Below, one piece after another: positions 16,878 to 25,407 of a stretch of DNA of 64,000 bases (position 1 is the first letter of the stretch; every line of letters starts with the position of its first letter). The position numbers and the translations under genes were made by a program. The notes under the pieces were generated by a model. It did no database searches. It worked only from the letters and a program-made list of their open reading frames with translations, and had not been told where the DNA came from. Source of the DNA: an uncultured Cardiobacterium sp. GTDB lineage: Bacteria; Pseudomonadota; Gammaproteobacteria; Cardiobacteriales; Cardiobacteriaceae. The stretch covers positions 1-64,000 of the forward strand of contig NZ_CALIZP010000090.1 in assembly GCF_938028825.1 (NCBI RefSeq). The letters run 5' to 3'.

Positions 16878-18650
16878 ATGGACATAATCCAGTCCGATGT
16901 TGCCATTATCGGCGCCGGTGGTTCCGGATTGCGTGCTGCGATCGAAATCGCCCGCAGCGCGCCGAACGCCAAAATCAGCCTGATTTCCAAAGTCTATCCG
17001 ATGCGTAGCCATACTGTTGCCGCAGAGGGCGGTTCGGCAGGCGTGGTGCGTGAGGACGACTCGCTCGAATACCACTTCAACGACACCGTGTCGGGCGGCG
17101 ACTGGCTGTGCGAGCAGGACGTGGTGCAATACTTCGTCGAACACGCCACCGAAGAGATGATTCAACTCGAACACTGGGGCTGCCCGTGGTCGCGCAAGCC
17201 GGATGGCCGCGCCAATGTGCGCCGTTTCGGCGGGATGAAAATCCCGCGCACCTGGTTCGCCGCCGACAAGAGCGGCTTCCACATGCTGCACACCCTGTTC
17301 CAGACTTCGCTGCAATTCCCCAATATCCACCGCCTGGACGAGCATTTCGCCGTTGACCTGATTGAAGAGAAGGGTGCATTGCATGGTGTCCTTTGCTACG
17401 ACGTGCAAAACGGCGTCCTGCGCGCGGTGCAGGCCAAAGCCGTCATCATCGCCACAGGCGGCGCAGGTCGCGTCTTCGCCTTCAACACCAACGGCGGCAT
17501 CGTCACCGGCGACGGCATGGCGCTCGCCTACCGCCACGGCGTACCGCTGCGCGATATGGAATTCGTGCAATACCACCCGACCGGTCTGCCCGGCTCCGGC
17601 ATCCTGATGACCGAAGGCTGCCGGGGCGAAGGCGGTATCCTCACCAACAAGGACGGCTACCGCTACCTGCAAGATTACGGCCTCGGGCCGGAAACCCCGA
17701 TCGGCGAACCGAAGAACAAATACATGGAACTCGGCCCGCGCGACAAACTCTCGCAAGCCTTCTATCACGAATGGAAAGCGGGGCGCACCGTGCAGAACCC
17801 GCGCGGCGATGTGGTCAACCTCGACCTGCGCCACCTCGGTGAAGCCTACCTCACCGAACGCCTGCCGTTCATCTGCTCGCTGGCGAAAAAATTCGTCGGC
17901 GTTGATCCGGTGCATGAACCCATCCCCGTCCGCCCGACCGCGCACTACACCATGGGCGGCATCGAAACCAACCAGCGTTGCGAAACCCGCCTGCACGGTC
18001 TCTTTGCCGTCGGCGAATGTTCATCCGTCGGCCTGCACGGCGCAAACCGCCTCGGCTCGAACTCGCTCGCCGAACTCTGCGTCTTCGGCAAAGTCGCCGG
18101 GGAAGACGCCTGGAAACGCGCCAGCGGCAGCAGCTACCACGCCAGCAAAGAGCAATTCGCCAATCTTGCCGAAAAAGCCTGGCTGCCCTTCCTCGAACTG
18201 AAAAACCGCAGCGGCGGCAGCGAGAAACCGGCAGACATCCGCCGCGAACTCACCGCGATGATGGAAGCGGAAATCGGCATCTACCGCAGCGCCGAAAACT
18301 GCGCCCGCGCCAGCGCCAAAATCAAGGAACTGAAAGCGCGTTACCAAAACGTCCGCGTTACCGACCACAGCGACACCTTCAACACCGACTGGCTCACCAC
18401 CATCGAACTCGGCTATCTGCTGGATGTCGCCGAAACCATGATCTACTCCGCCGAACAGCGCACCGAATCGCGCGGTTCGCACCAGCGGCTGGATTACCCC
18501 GAACGTGACGATGACCGCTTCCTCAAACACACCCTTGCTTTCCACCGCGAGGGAGACAAGCCGGAAATTGCTTACAGCGACGTTTGCATCACCAAATCCC
18601 AGCCCGCCAAACGCGTGTACGGTGCAGAAGCAGAACAAGCGAACCATTGA
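16878..18650 (+). CDS. frdA: Fumarate reductase flavoprotein subunit
   Basis: The 590-residue catalytic subunit binds FAD covalently and reduces fumarate to succinate. The dinucleotide fold VAIIGAGGSGLRAAIEIA opens the protein. SKVYPMRSHTVAAEGGSAG contains the His that carries FAD. The active-site region FVQYHPTGLPGSGILMTEGC and RPTAHYTMGGIETN are also present, and the C-terminus has the FrdA/SdhA helical domain. AAGAGG precedes the ATG. First gene of frdABCD; no 2-oxoglutarate dehydrogenase genes are nearby, and the C/D subunits below identify it as Frd rather than Sdh. Confidence 0.96.
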   Translation: MDIIQSDVAIIGAGGSGLRAAIEIARSAPNAKISLISKVYPMRSHTVAAEGGSAGVVREDDSLEYHFNDTVSGGDWLCEQDVVQYFVEHATEEMIQLEHWGCPWSRKPDGRANVRRFGGMKIPRTWFAADKSGFHMLHTLFQTSLQFPNIHRLDEHFAVDLIEEKGALHGVLCYDVQNGVLRAVQAKAVIIATGGAGRVFAFNTNGGIVTGDGMALAYRHGVPLRDMEFVQYHPTGLPGSGILMTEGCRGEGGILTNKDGYRYLQDYGLGPETPIGEPKNKYMELGPRDKLSQAFYHEWKAGRTVQNPRGDVVNLDLRHLGEAYLTERLPFICSLAKKFVGVDPVHEPIPVRPTAHYTMGGIETNQRCETRLHGLFAVGECSSVGLHGANRLGSNSLAELCVFGKVAGEDAWKRASGSSYHASKEQFANLAEKAWLPFLELKNRSGGSEKPADIRRELTAMMEAEIGIYRSAENCARASAKIKELKARYQNVRVTDHSDTFNTDWLTTIELGYLLDVAETMIYSAEQRTESRGSHQRLDYPERDDDRFLKHTLAFHREGDKPEIAYSDVCITKSQPAKRVYGAEAEQANH

Positions 18651-18661
18651 GAGGCAAGAAC

Positions 18662-19459
18662 ATGACACAAAAAATCCGAATCAACCTGATGCGCTACCGC
18701 CCGGACGAGGACGACAGACCCTGGGCGCAACCCTTTGAAATCGAATGGACACCCGATATGTCCATCCTGGATGCCCTGGGCGTCCTTAAAGACGACTTCG
18801 ACCCCAGCATCGCCTACCGCTGGTCGTGCCGCATGGAAGTCTGCGGCTCCTGCGGCATGGTGGTAAACGGTACACCGCGCCTCGCCTGCTCGACCTTCGT
18901 GCGCGAATTTGCCGACGTCGGCGAAATCACCATCGGCGCGCTGGACAACTTCCCCATCGAAAAAGACCTCGTTGTTGACCTTGACCCCTTCATCAACAAA
19001 CTCAACGCCGTCAGCCCTTTCATCATCACCAAAAACCCGCGCGCACTCGCCGAAAAAGAATACCTGCAAACCCCGGCGCAACTGGCAAAATTCAAGCAGT
19101 ACGCCATGTGCATCAACTGTATGCTCTGCTACCAGGCCTGCCCGCAAATCGGCATCAATGCCGACTATTTGGGCCCTGCCGCCATCGCCCTCGCCCAGCG
19201 CTACAACCTCGACAACCGCGACGAAGGCAACCGCCAGCGCTACAGCGCGCTTATCGACGAAAACGGCGTTTGGCCGTGCACCTTCGTCGGCAGCTGCTCC
19301 GAAGTCTGCCCGAAACACGTTGACCCGGCGGGCGCCATCCAGCAAGTCAAGGCGACAGCCGTCCCCTACTGGGGCGCGAACCTCGTCCATCCCGAAAAAG
19401 TGACGCCGAAAAAACCGGCAGAACCCACGGCCCACCCCCACAACGCAAAAGAGGCATGA
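18662..19459 (+). CDS. frdB: Fumarate reductase iron-sulfur subunit
   Basis: The 265-residue subunit passes electrons from quinol to FrdA. The plant-type [2Fe-2S] cluster has CRMEVCGSCG plus a distal Cys (RLAC). The [4Fe-4S] ligands are in CINCMLCYQACP, and the [3Fe-4S] ligands in CTFVGSCSEVCPKHVDP. The start at MTQKIRINLMRYRP follows GAGAGGCAAG; the longer frame upstream overlaps frdA and lacks family similarity. The C-terminus is slightly extended with a Pro/His-rich tail. Confidence 0.96.
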   Translation: MTQKIRINLMRYRPDEDDRPWAQPFEIEWTPDMSILDALGVLKDDFDPSIAYRWSCRMEVCGSCGMVVNGTPRLACSTFVREFADVGEITIGALDNFPIEKDLVVDLDPFINKLNAVSPFIITKNPRALAEKEYLQTPAQLAKFKQYAMCINCMLCYQACPQIGINADYLGPAAIALAQRYNLDNRDEGNRQRYSALIDENGVWPCTFVGSCSEVCPKHVDPAGAIQQVKATAVPYWGANLVHPEKVTPKKPAEPTAHPHNAKEA

Positions 19460-19460
19460 C

Positions 19461-19853
19461 ATGGCACGCAAACCCTACCACCACGCCCAACCCGACGACT
19501 GGTACATGGCGAACCACACCTACCGCTGGTACATGCTGCGCGAATTCACCAGCGTGACCACCGCCATCGCCGCCTTCAACCTCTTCTACGGCGTCGCGGC
19601 CCTGGCGAACAGTGAAGCCGCCTGGCTCGGCTGGGCCCACTTCCAGCACAATCCGTTGATGCTGCTCATCAACCTCGTCGCCATCGTCGCCTCGCTGCTC
19701 AACAGCAAAACCTGGTTTGAAGCCATGCCGAAAGCCATCCGCATCCAGCGCGGCGAAAAATTCGTACCGGACAACATCATCATCCGGGGCGGCTGGGCGG
19801 CATTCGGCGGCGTCCTCGCCATCCTTATCATCCTCGTCGCCGTCCTGTCCTGA
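19461..19853 (+). CDS. frdC: Fumarate reductase membrane anchor subunit C
   Basis: A 130-residue protein with three predicted transmembrane helices. MARKPYHHAQPDDWYMANHTYRWYMLREFTS resembles the E. coli FrdC N-terminus, which starts with similar polar residues before the first helix. With FrdD it anchors FrdAB and forms the menaquinol site. It begins 1 base after the frdB stop. Confidence 0.92.
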   Translation: MARKPYHHAQPDDWYMANHTYRWYMLREFTSVTTAIAAFNLFYGVAALANSEAAWLGWAHFQHNPLMLLINLVAIVASLLNSKTWFEAMPKAIRIQRGEKFVPDNIIIRGGWAAFGGVLAILIILVAVLS

Positions 19854-19863
19854 GGAAACAGCC

Positions 19864-20262
19864 ATGAACGAACAAAGCACCAAAAACTACTGGTGGCGTT
19901 TCAAATACGAAAACATCCGCCACACCCACCATCTGAAACCCATCTACTGGGGACTCTTCTCGGTCGGCGGCACCATCGCAGCCCTCGCACTGGCACCGAT
20001 TATCTTCGTCCTCTGCGTACTGCTGCCCTTCTGCCTCATCGGCGACCCGGCAAAGCTTTACCACAGTCTGCACGGTCTTGTCGCCAACAACTTCGTGTAC
20101 CTCATCCTGGTCGGCATCATCTTCGCCATGCTCTGGCACGGTGTGCACCGCTTCTACTATGTGCTGCACGACCTGCATATCCACATCGGCAACCGCACCC
20201 GCAACACCTTCTACGCAATCGCGATTGCCGCCACCCTCATCACCCTCTACGTCGGCTGGTAA
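19864..20262 (+). CDS. frdD: Fumarate reductase membrane anchor subunit D
   Basis: A 132-residue protein with three hydrophobic helices. The second half contains LYHSLHGLVANNFVYLILVG and MLWHGVHRFYYVLHDLHIH, matching the His-rich helices of FrdD. The start at MNEQSTKNYW follows GAGGAAACA; a longer frame inside frdC is not used. A terminator follows. Confidence 0.92.
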   Translation: MNEQSTKNYWWRFKYENIRHTHHLKPIYWGLFSVGGTIAALALAPIIFVLCVLLPFCLIGDPAKLYHSLHGLVANNFVYLILVGIIFAMLWHGVHRFYYVLHDLHIHIGNRTRNTFYAIAIAATLITLYVGW

Positions 20263-20278
20263 CACGGTTCCGGACAAA

Positions 20279-20308
20279 ATAAAAGCGCGGCTCTTGCCGC
20301 GCTTTTTC
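20279..20308 (+). terminator. Terminator of frdABCD
   Basis: Hairpin AAAAGCGCGG-CTCTTG-CCGCGCTTTTT located 17 bases after the frdD stop. Confidence 0.88.
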
Positions 20309-20311
20309 GTA

Positions 20312-20389
20312 TGTAGCCGTTTCAAACGGGGAACCCGGTCAGCGGCTTGCCAACATCACATCGTGCCGGTTCTATTTGGAATGACTGTC
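20312..20389. repeat. Correia-like element, degenerate copy (F)
   Basis: The left end reads TGTAGCCGTTTCAAACGG; the right end, reversed, reads GACAGTCATTCCAAATAG and continues AACCGGCACG. The reversed sequence aligns with the first 50 bases of the copy at 38306 (CAAATAGAACCG, GTTGGCA, TGACCGGG). It lies between the frd terminator and the AhpD-like gene. Confidence 0.6.
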
Positions 20390-20433
20390 TCTCGGAAAGG
20401 CCGCAGGAATACGGACAGCACCATCACGGCTGC

Positions 20434-20991
20434 TCAGTTGCTTGCCGGTGCGGCAAACGGCTGCAATTCAGGGTTGATTTCCGTCTGTGCGAGGTTGTTG
20501 GCATAGTTGCACAAGGTGGCGAGTGCCACGCCGAGAATGACTTCCAGTGCCTGCTGCTCGCCATAACCTGCGGCATAGAAGGCTTGCAGTTCGTCATCGC
20601 TCACCTTGCCGCGCTTGTTGATGATGGCGAGGGTAAAGGTTTGCAGGGCGGCGAGTTTGCCGTCGCCAGGTCGTGTGCGCCGTTGCAGGGCGGATACCGT
20701 GGCGTCATCCAGGCGCAGTTTGGCTTTGGCGATTTTGCTGTGCCCGGCAACGCAGAAATCGCAGCCGTTATCCGCCGCTGCGGTAATCTGGATAACCTCG
20801 ATTTCGGTGGGACTGAGACTGGTCGCGGCGTTGATTTTGCCGACTTCCTGATACATTTGCAGCGCAGTCGGCGCGTTGGCAAGGACGGCGAGCAGGTTGG
20901 GCAGGAAGCCGTTGGCATCCAGCGCCGCCTGTAAGCGGGGTTTGGCGGCGTCCTGGGCGGTAGCTACGGTTTGCAGGGTGATGCGACTCAT
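20434..20991 (-). CDS. Carboxymuconolactone decarboxylase/AhpD-like protein
   Basis: A 185-residue helical protein with the AhpD signature EVIQITAAADNGCDFCVAGH, i.e. ExxxxxxxxxxxCxxCxxxH, the peroxidase-type redox site. Members reduce peroxides or act as thiol oxidoreductases; the CMD name reflects the fold. It is transcribed convergently to frdABCD and stands alone. Confidence 0.88.
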   Translation of the reverse strand: MSRITLQTVATAQDAAKPRLQAALDANGFLPNLLAVLANAPTALQMYQEVGKINAATSLSPTEIEVIQITAAADNGCDFCVAGHSKIAKAKLRLDDATVSALQRRTRPGDGKLAALQTFTLAIINKRGKVSDDELQAFYAAGYGEQQALEVILGVALATLCNYANNLAQTEINPELQPFAAPASN

Positions 20992-21145
20992 GGTTGTTCC
21001 TTATTTGTGGGGGACGAAGTGCCTACTGTAACGGCGTATGGCCTGTGGAGGAAAGGCGGATTCTCTATGAACCGATAACGGATTGGCATGAGTGCGTCCC
21101 GCCATGGAAACAGGCAGCGGATTTTGTGCAGATGCCGGAAACCCC

Positions 21146-21167
21146 GAAAAAGCCCCGGTAGGGCTTG
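21146..21167 (-). terminator. Terminator of the lipoprotein pair
   Basis: On the minus strand AAGCCC-TACCG-GGGCTT is followed by TTT, immediately downstream of the lipoprotein stop codon. Confidence 0.7.
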
Positions 21168-21168
21168 T

Positions 21169-21666
21169 TTATTTGCTGCTGCGGAAATTGTCGAGGTAAG
21201 GATTCATGTCCAGCTTCCAGCCGTCGGCGGTTTTGCGCCAGCGGGTGATGAGCGCGGTGCCGTCCACCACTTTGCTCTTATCCGGCTGATAGGCATAGAG
21301 GATGACCAGAGCCTGTTCATCGTCATTTTTGGTTTCCATATCCATTTTTTTGGCGGTGAAGACGGCTTTATCACTGTCAATGCCCGCTTCGGTGAAGGCC
21401 TGACGCAAATATTGCCCCATCATTTGCAGGGCGCGACGCAGGCGTTTCTGCCCTTCGTCACTGTTCGCGGTATGGTTATCGAGGAAGGCAATGTCGGCAA
21501 TGGTCTGTTTTTCCAGCCCCCGCGCGCTGTGGACGAGGGTTTGCATGAAATGTTCGGCGATTTTGCCGACTTCTTTTTCTTCGCTGTTCCCCGGCAAGGC
21601 GGCACAAGCGGTGAGGAAAAGCATCGCGCAGACAACGAGCCGTTTTATTCTTGCGGTACGAGCCAT
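21169..21666 (-). CDS. Putative lipoprotein
   Basis: A 165-residue exported protein. The N-terminus MARTARIKRLVVCAMLFLTA ends in the lipobox LTAC. The mature part is helical at first, then has strands ending TRWRKTADGWKLDMNP, which recalls the KTDKGWKI ending of the six-gene family at 60.3-63.0 kb. I infer a distant NTF2-like/DUF4878-type relationship but cannot prove it. It overlaps the upstream lipoprotein gene by 22 bases. Confidence 0.7.
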   Translation of the reverse strand: MARTARIKRLVVCAMLFLTACAALPGNSEEKEVGKIAEHFMQTLVHSARGLEKQTIADIAFLDNHTANSDEGQKRLRRALQMMGQYLRQAFTEAGIDSDKAVFTAKKMDMETKNDDEQALVILYAYQPDKSKVVDGTALITRWRKTADGWKLDMNPYLDNFRSSK

Positions 21667-22316
21667 TTGCCCCCCCGGTTCATCATTTTCAGCTCGAGAT
21701 CGCTGCTGCTGCCGTTGCCATAAAGAATGCGGGCATTGACACTGGCGGCGTTGTCTTCCGGCGAGATACTTTGTGGCGTAATCTCGATATTGCGCACCCC
21801 CTGTTTTTCGGCGGCGAAGTATTCACTGCTGCCCGCCTTCATCAAGAGCGCGCCTTTGGCGGTTTGTTCATCCCACCAGCTTTGTTTGGGGTTGTAAGGA
21901 ACGAAGGCATAGCGCCAGGCGGTTTCGCCGTCGCCACGGTAGAGGGCGCTGAGGTAGGCGTGGGCGATGCCGCTGATGTCGCTGCCGCCTTCGATGCTGC
22001 CGCTGTATGCGGCGGCGCTGATGGTCGGGGGCGGAATCTCGCGCGGGGTTATGTCATGGATAGCGTAATCACCGCCGACAACATCCGGGACAGGCGGCGG
22101 GGAAAGACCGCCGGCCGGCAAAGAGGAAAGCGCCCCGTCATCTTCCATGCTGAGCAGGGCGGGATATTCATAATAGTCGTCAACGTTGTTGTCGCCGTTG
22201 ATGGATTCAAGGGCGATGACGTCGTTGTGTTCGTATTGGTAGGGCGAGGAACTGCTGCATCCGCCCAGCAGCCACATGCCGAGGGCGAGGAGTCCGTATC
22301 GTAAGGCTGTTTGCAT
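21645..22316 (-). CDS. Putative lipoprotein
   Basis: A 223-residue predicted lipoprotein starting MQTALRYGLLALGMWLLGGC, lipobox LGGC. The Ser/Asp/Pro-rich middle looks disordered. The C-terminal domain (ISGIAHAYLSALYRGDGETA ... LKMMNRGGKWLVPQE) has the helix-sheet layout of small NTF2-like lipoproteins. The first gene of a two-gene unit with 21169-21666. Longer upstream starts would lose the signal peptide. Function unknown. Confidence 0.7.
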   Translation of the reverse strand: MQTALRYGLLALGMWLLGGCSSSSPYQYEHNDVIALESINGDNNVDDYYEYPALLSMEDDGALSSLPAGGLSPPPVPDVVGGDYAIHDITPREIPPPTISAAAYSGSIEGGSDISGIAHAYLSALYRGDGETAWRYAFVPYNPKQSWWDEQTAKGALLMKAGSSEYFAAEKQGVRNIEITPQSISPEDNAASVNARILYGNGSSSDLELKMMNRGGKWLVPQE

Positions 22317-22456
22317 CAATGCGCTCTGCGGGAAAGGGCGCACAAAGTAGCGCCGGCTTTGGGGGTGGTCAAGTATCGTTTTTACGACATGTCCCTGCAT
22401 TTTTCCGCGTCACTCTGCGCTTTTTCAAAGACTTCCGCCGCGCTCCGGCATTCCGC

Positions 22457-22484
22457 TTGCAAAGCGTTCCCTTGCGTGTATAAT
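22457..22484 (+). promoter_or_regulatory. Promoter of tRNA-Pro
   Basis: TTGCAA, 16-base spacer, perfect TATAAT, 13 bases before the mature tRNA, followed by a GC-rich discriminator (CCGCGCC) typical of stable-RNA promoters. Confidence 0.8.
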
Positions 22485-22497
22485 CCGCGCCTTCTTT

Positions 22498-22574
<77 letters not shown>

Positions 22575-22590
22575 TTTTTTCTTCTCTGTT

Positions 22591-22616
22591 CATCGGGCAT
22601 AACGCCCGATTTTTTA
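22591..22616 (+). terminator. Terminator of tRNA-Pro
   Basis: Hairpin ATCGGGC-ATAAC-GCCCGAT followed by TTTTT, 17 bases after the tRNA. Confidence 0.8.
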
Positions 22617-22640
22617 TGCCCGTGACGCATTGCAATAAAG

Positions 22641-23417
22641 ATGATGACGACAAACGACGCCCTGTTTGACCGCATCGGCGGGCATTTCCTGAAAAATATC
22701 TATGCCACCACCAAAGGCCGCATTCGCCTCGCCGTCCTGCAACGCGACCTGCAACCGTTGCTGGCGGAGACATCACTGCGCATTCTCGATATTGGCGGCG
22801 GTGCAGGGCAGATGGCCTTGTGGTACGCGGCTCAGGGGCACGAAGTAACCGTCACCGATCTGTCCCAAATGCTGCTGGGCAAAGGACGCGCTGCCGCGCA
22901 GGACTTGAATCTGCCGGTTACGTTCATACAGGCGGACGCTTTCGCACTGGACACGGCTCTGGGCGATGCACAATTCGATCTCGTTTGCTGCCATGCGGTG
23001 CTGGAATGGGTCGCAGATGCCGCCGGATTACTCGCCGCCTGTGCCGCCCGCATCCGCCCGGGTGGGCACTTCTCGCTGATGTACTACAACGCGCATGCCC
23101 TGCGCTTTGCCCAGCACGTGTTCGGCAATTTCGCCTACCTTGACCGGGGCCTGCATCCTTACCGCAAAACCGCCAAACTCACACCCACTTACCCACGCTG
23201 TCCGGAAGACGTCGCCACCCTGTTGGCTCAACTTGCACTGTCCCCCGTGCACCGCTCGGCCATCCGCTGTTTTTACGACTACATGAAAGCCCATGATCGC
23301 GCCCGCCACAGCGCGGACGAACTCACCGCGCGTGAATTGGCACTATCCAAAGATCCTTGCTACCTGAATGTCGCCCGCTACATTCACGAACTGCGCCGGA
23401 AAAATGATGCGGATTAA
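22641..23417 (+). CDS. cmoM: tRNA 5-carboxymethoxyuridine methyltransferase
   Basis: A 258-residue SAM-dependent methyltransferase. Motif I is ILDIGGGAGQMALWYAAQGH. The N-terminal FLKNIYATTKGRIRLAVL, the central CHAVLEWVADAAGL and SLMYYNAHALRF match E. coli CmoM (SmtA). CmoM methylates cmo5U at wobble position 34 of tRNAs reading NNN four-fold boxes. Two ATGs are adjacent at the start. The gene follows tRNA-Pro, which may be coincidental; this tRNA has C34, so it is not a substrate. Confidence 0.88.
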   Translation: MMTTNDALFDRIGGHFLKNIYATTKGRIRLAVLQRDLQPLLAETSLRILDIGGGAGQMALWYAAQGHEVTVTDLSQMLLGKGRAAAQDLNLPVTFIQADAFALDTALGDAQFDLVCCHAVLEWVADAAGLLAACAARIRPGGHFSLMYYNAHALRFAQHVFGNFAYLDRGLHPYRKTAKLTPTYPRCPEDVATLLAQLALSPVHRSAIRCFYDYMKAHDRARHSADELTARELALSKDPCYLNVARYIHELRRKNDAD

Positions 23418-23456
23418 ACACGAGTATCCACTCAACTGATTGCCTGCAAAGGGATT

Positions 23457-23485
23457 TTGACAACCATTAGGGAAAGTCTTAGTAT
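23457..23485 (+). promoter_or_regulatory. Strong promoter of the OmpA-like gene
   Basis: A perfect TTGACA (23457-23462), 17-base spacer and TAGTAT (23480-23485). The leader to the ATG at 23562 would be about 70 nt. Confidence 0.8.
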
Positions 23486-23561
23486 TGCCGCGTTGCAAAG
23501 ACATGAACAAAAAATTACCGCTGCTGCGGTTAGTCACGCACAATTTCTAAAGGAAAAAACG

Positions 23562-24476
23562 ATGAAAAGAACCACGAAAATGCTGCCGGTCATCCTGTTG
23601 GGCGGATTGCTTGCCATGAGCAGTAGCGCGCAAATGCCGGAACTCGCGGAACAATGGCAAACCTTCGGTGCCCCCGTGCCCGGCAACGAATCTGTCAACC
23701 CCGGCTGGGCAGGCGCCATGTTCTACCGTCCTGCCGGTGCAGGCGGCCCGGCGGCGAACATATACGTCAATGGCGAATACCTCGCTTCATTACTGCCGGG
23801 CGGCTATCGTTATGCCGAACTCTGCCCCTACAACCAGCGCCTGGCCTCCGCCTACACCGGGCAGGACACCGCCTACAACATCAAGGCAGGCGCGGGAGAA
23901 TTCTACGATTTGCCGCAGGGTTACGTCAGCTTCTTCCGCGTCGTGGATTCAGGCGTGGGGCCGACGCTGCAAGCAGTCAACCGTGCGACTGCCGGTCAGG
24001 AACTCGGTCAGCTGCGTGAACAAATCCACACCTTGCCGCGCCTTGAACAAAATCGCAGTTGTGCCCCGGAACTTGTGCAGCAGTACAACATTGACGTTTC
24101 CACCCTGTTCAAATTTGACCGCTACGACTACGCCAGCATGTTGCCCGAAGGCAAACGCCGTCTGAAAGAAATCGCTGCCGATTCCTATCAGTACCGCGAC
24201 GCAACCAGCGTTATCTACATTGATGGCTACGCCGACCCTGAAGGCAAGCCCGCTTACAACCAGCGCCTCTCGCAGCGCCGCGCACAAACCGTCAAACGCG
24301 TCCTCATCGAAAACGGCTTCAACGCCTCATCACTCAAAGCACGCGGTCATGGCGAAACGGATCTTGTCGTCAGCGACTGCCGCGCCCGCTACCCGCGCAA
24401 CGCCAAGGCTCGTGCCGCCTGCGACCAGCCGAATCGCCGTGTCGAAATCAAACTGTACGGCAAAAACATGCACTGA
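23562..24476 (+). CDS. OmpA-family outer membrane protein
   Basis: A 304-residue exported protein with signal peptide MKRTTKMLPVILLGGLLAMS ... SSAQ. The first 170 residues are specific to this group, and I do not recognise the domain. Residues ~200-300 form an OmpA C-terminal peptidoglycan-binding domain: IYIDGYADPEGKPAYNQRLS, then RRAQTVKRVL, KARGHGETD and NRRVEIKL. The start is fixed by AAAGGAAA and the signal peptide. The strong promoter suggests abundance. Likely anchors the outer membrane to the cell wall. Confidence 0.87.
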   Translation: MKRTTKMLPVILLGGLLAMSSSAQMPELAEQWQTFGAPVPGNESVNPGWAGAMFYRPAGAGGPAANIYVNGEYLASLLPGGYRYAELCPYNQRLASAYTGQDTAYNIKAGAGEFYDLPQGYVSFFRVVDSGVGPTLQAVNRATAGQELGQLREQIHTLPRLEQNRSCAPELVQQYNIDVSTLFKFDRYDYASMLPEGKRRLKEIAADSYQYRDATSVIYIDGYADPEGKPAYNQRLSQRRAQTVKRVLIENGFNASSLKARGHGETDLVVSDCRARYPRNAKARAACDQPNRRVEIKLYGKNMH

Positions 24477-24489
24477 CCGCCTCCACTGA

Positions 24490-24596
24490 GGACCTGTCCC
24501 ATCGGCTGTGGTTGACGTAAAACAATACCCCTTATCCCGCCAGGGTCGGAACGGGCTTTGCTTTACGCCGGCATGGCTCATGGGACAGGTTTATCA
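24490..24596. repeat. Imperfect inverted repeat with ACCTGTCCCAT ends
   Basis: The left arm ACCTGTCCCATCGGCTGTGG and the right arm, reversed, ACCTGTCCCATGAGCCATGC flank about 60 bases in which ACGTAAAACAA/GCGTAAAGCAA also pair. The structure looks like a small non-autonomous element or an IS end. It starts 14 bases after the OmpA-like gene and could also terminate its transcript. Confidence 0.6.
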
Positions 24597-24597
24597 A

Positions 24598-24680
24598 TCT
24601 TTTGCAGACAAGATGTTGGTGAGGGGCAAGGCGAAGACGCTGGTGATTACGGCGCTGATGCGCACGCTGCCGACGACGCG
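24598..24680 (+). pseudogene. Possible IS110-type transposase 3' fragment
   Basis: The translated segment SFADKMLVRGKAKTLVITAL resembles the end of IS110-family transposases, which carry a basic LxARGKxKKxALxAVMRK segment near the C-terminus. Only about 30 codons are left. The call rests on that short similarity. Beyond it, 24680-24828 holds no gene that I can see. Confidence 0.35.
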
Positions 24681-24828
24681 CGGTTCGTACCGCAACATCA
24701 GCGTTCTTTTGATTTGCATCTCTATGAAATGCAACAGAAATATGATTTCTTCTAATGCCCGGCACCGTTAAGACACAATACCTACGCTCACCAGGCGGCG
24801 TAATTACCGGGGTTATCAAGCGGGCATC

Positions 24829-24857
24829 AAAAAGGCGGGCCAAGCCCGCCTTTTTTT
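24829..24857 (-). terminator. Terminator of the iron-transport/cupredoxin operon
   Basis: Hairpin AAAGGCGGGC-CAA-GCCCGCCTTT with long flanking A/T runs, overlapping the cupredoxin stop codon. Confidence 0.85.
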
Positions 24858-25407
24858 ATTTCTTCTCTGGCGTGGCCTTGTCGCCATCGGCGGGTTTGGC
24901 TTCGCTTGTTGCCGCTGTCCCGGCGGGTTTGGTTTCTGCCGCCGCTGCGGCAGGTTCACTGGCGCTGTCGCCTTTAAGTTGTTCGATGTATTTGGTCAGG
25001 CGGCCTTTGTTGCTCATCGCGCGTTTTTCCAGTTTGGGGACACGGGTGTTGACGGCCTCCATGTTGGTCGCTTCGCCCACCTGGATGACGCCAACCATGT
25101 TCATCATGCTGTGCGGCGGGCAGACGTAGATGTACACGCCTTCTTTGTCGAGTTTGACGCTGTATTTTTCGTCCAGTTCGCTTTTGAAGGCTTCCGCCCC
25201 TTCGGGGATGACTTTACTTTCGACGTTGTGCCCTTTGGTGGTCGGCAGGAAGGTGACGGTGTCGCCCGGCGCGATTTTCAGCACGGCGGGTTCGAAGACC
25301 ATCGGCTCTTTGTCGGCGCCGATGTCGAGCATTTTGACTTCGTGTTCGGCGGCGTGGGTGGTCGCGGCTGCGGCGAGCAGGGCGAGGGTGAGGAGGGTTT
25401 TTTTCAT
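24856..25407 (-). CDS. Cupredoxin (pseudoazurin-like) with Ala/Lys-rich tail
   Basis: A 183-residue periplasmic blue-copper protein. After signal peptide MKKTLLTLALLAAAATTHAA comes a cupredoxin domain with type-1 copper ligands His (KGHNVE), Cys and His (YVCPPHSMM) and Met (MNMVGV). The order and spacing match pseudoazurin. The last ~45 residues are Ala/Glu/Lys/Pro-rich low complexity. Its ATG overlaps the stop of the ABC ATPase (ATGA), so it is translated with the ferric-chelate transporter rather than with denitrification genes. A redox role in metal release is possible but speculative. Confidence 0.88.
   Translation of the reverse strand: MKKTLLTLALLAAAATTHAAEHEVKMLDIGADKEPMVFEPAVLKIAPGDTVTFLPTTKGHNVESKVIPEGAEAFKSELDEKYSVKLDKEGVYIYVCPPHSMMNMVGVIQVGEATNMEAVNTRVPKLEKRAMSNKGRLTKYIEQLKGDSASEPAAAAAETKPAGTAATSEAKPADGDKATPEKK

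Noticed and set aside
24157..24166. GCCGTCTGAA, the neisserial DNA-uptake sequence
   Set aside because: I saw it only once in 64 kb, inside the OmpA-like coding region where it encodes ordinary residues. A real uptake sequence would recur every kilobase or so.
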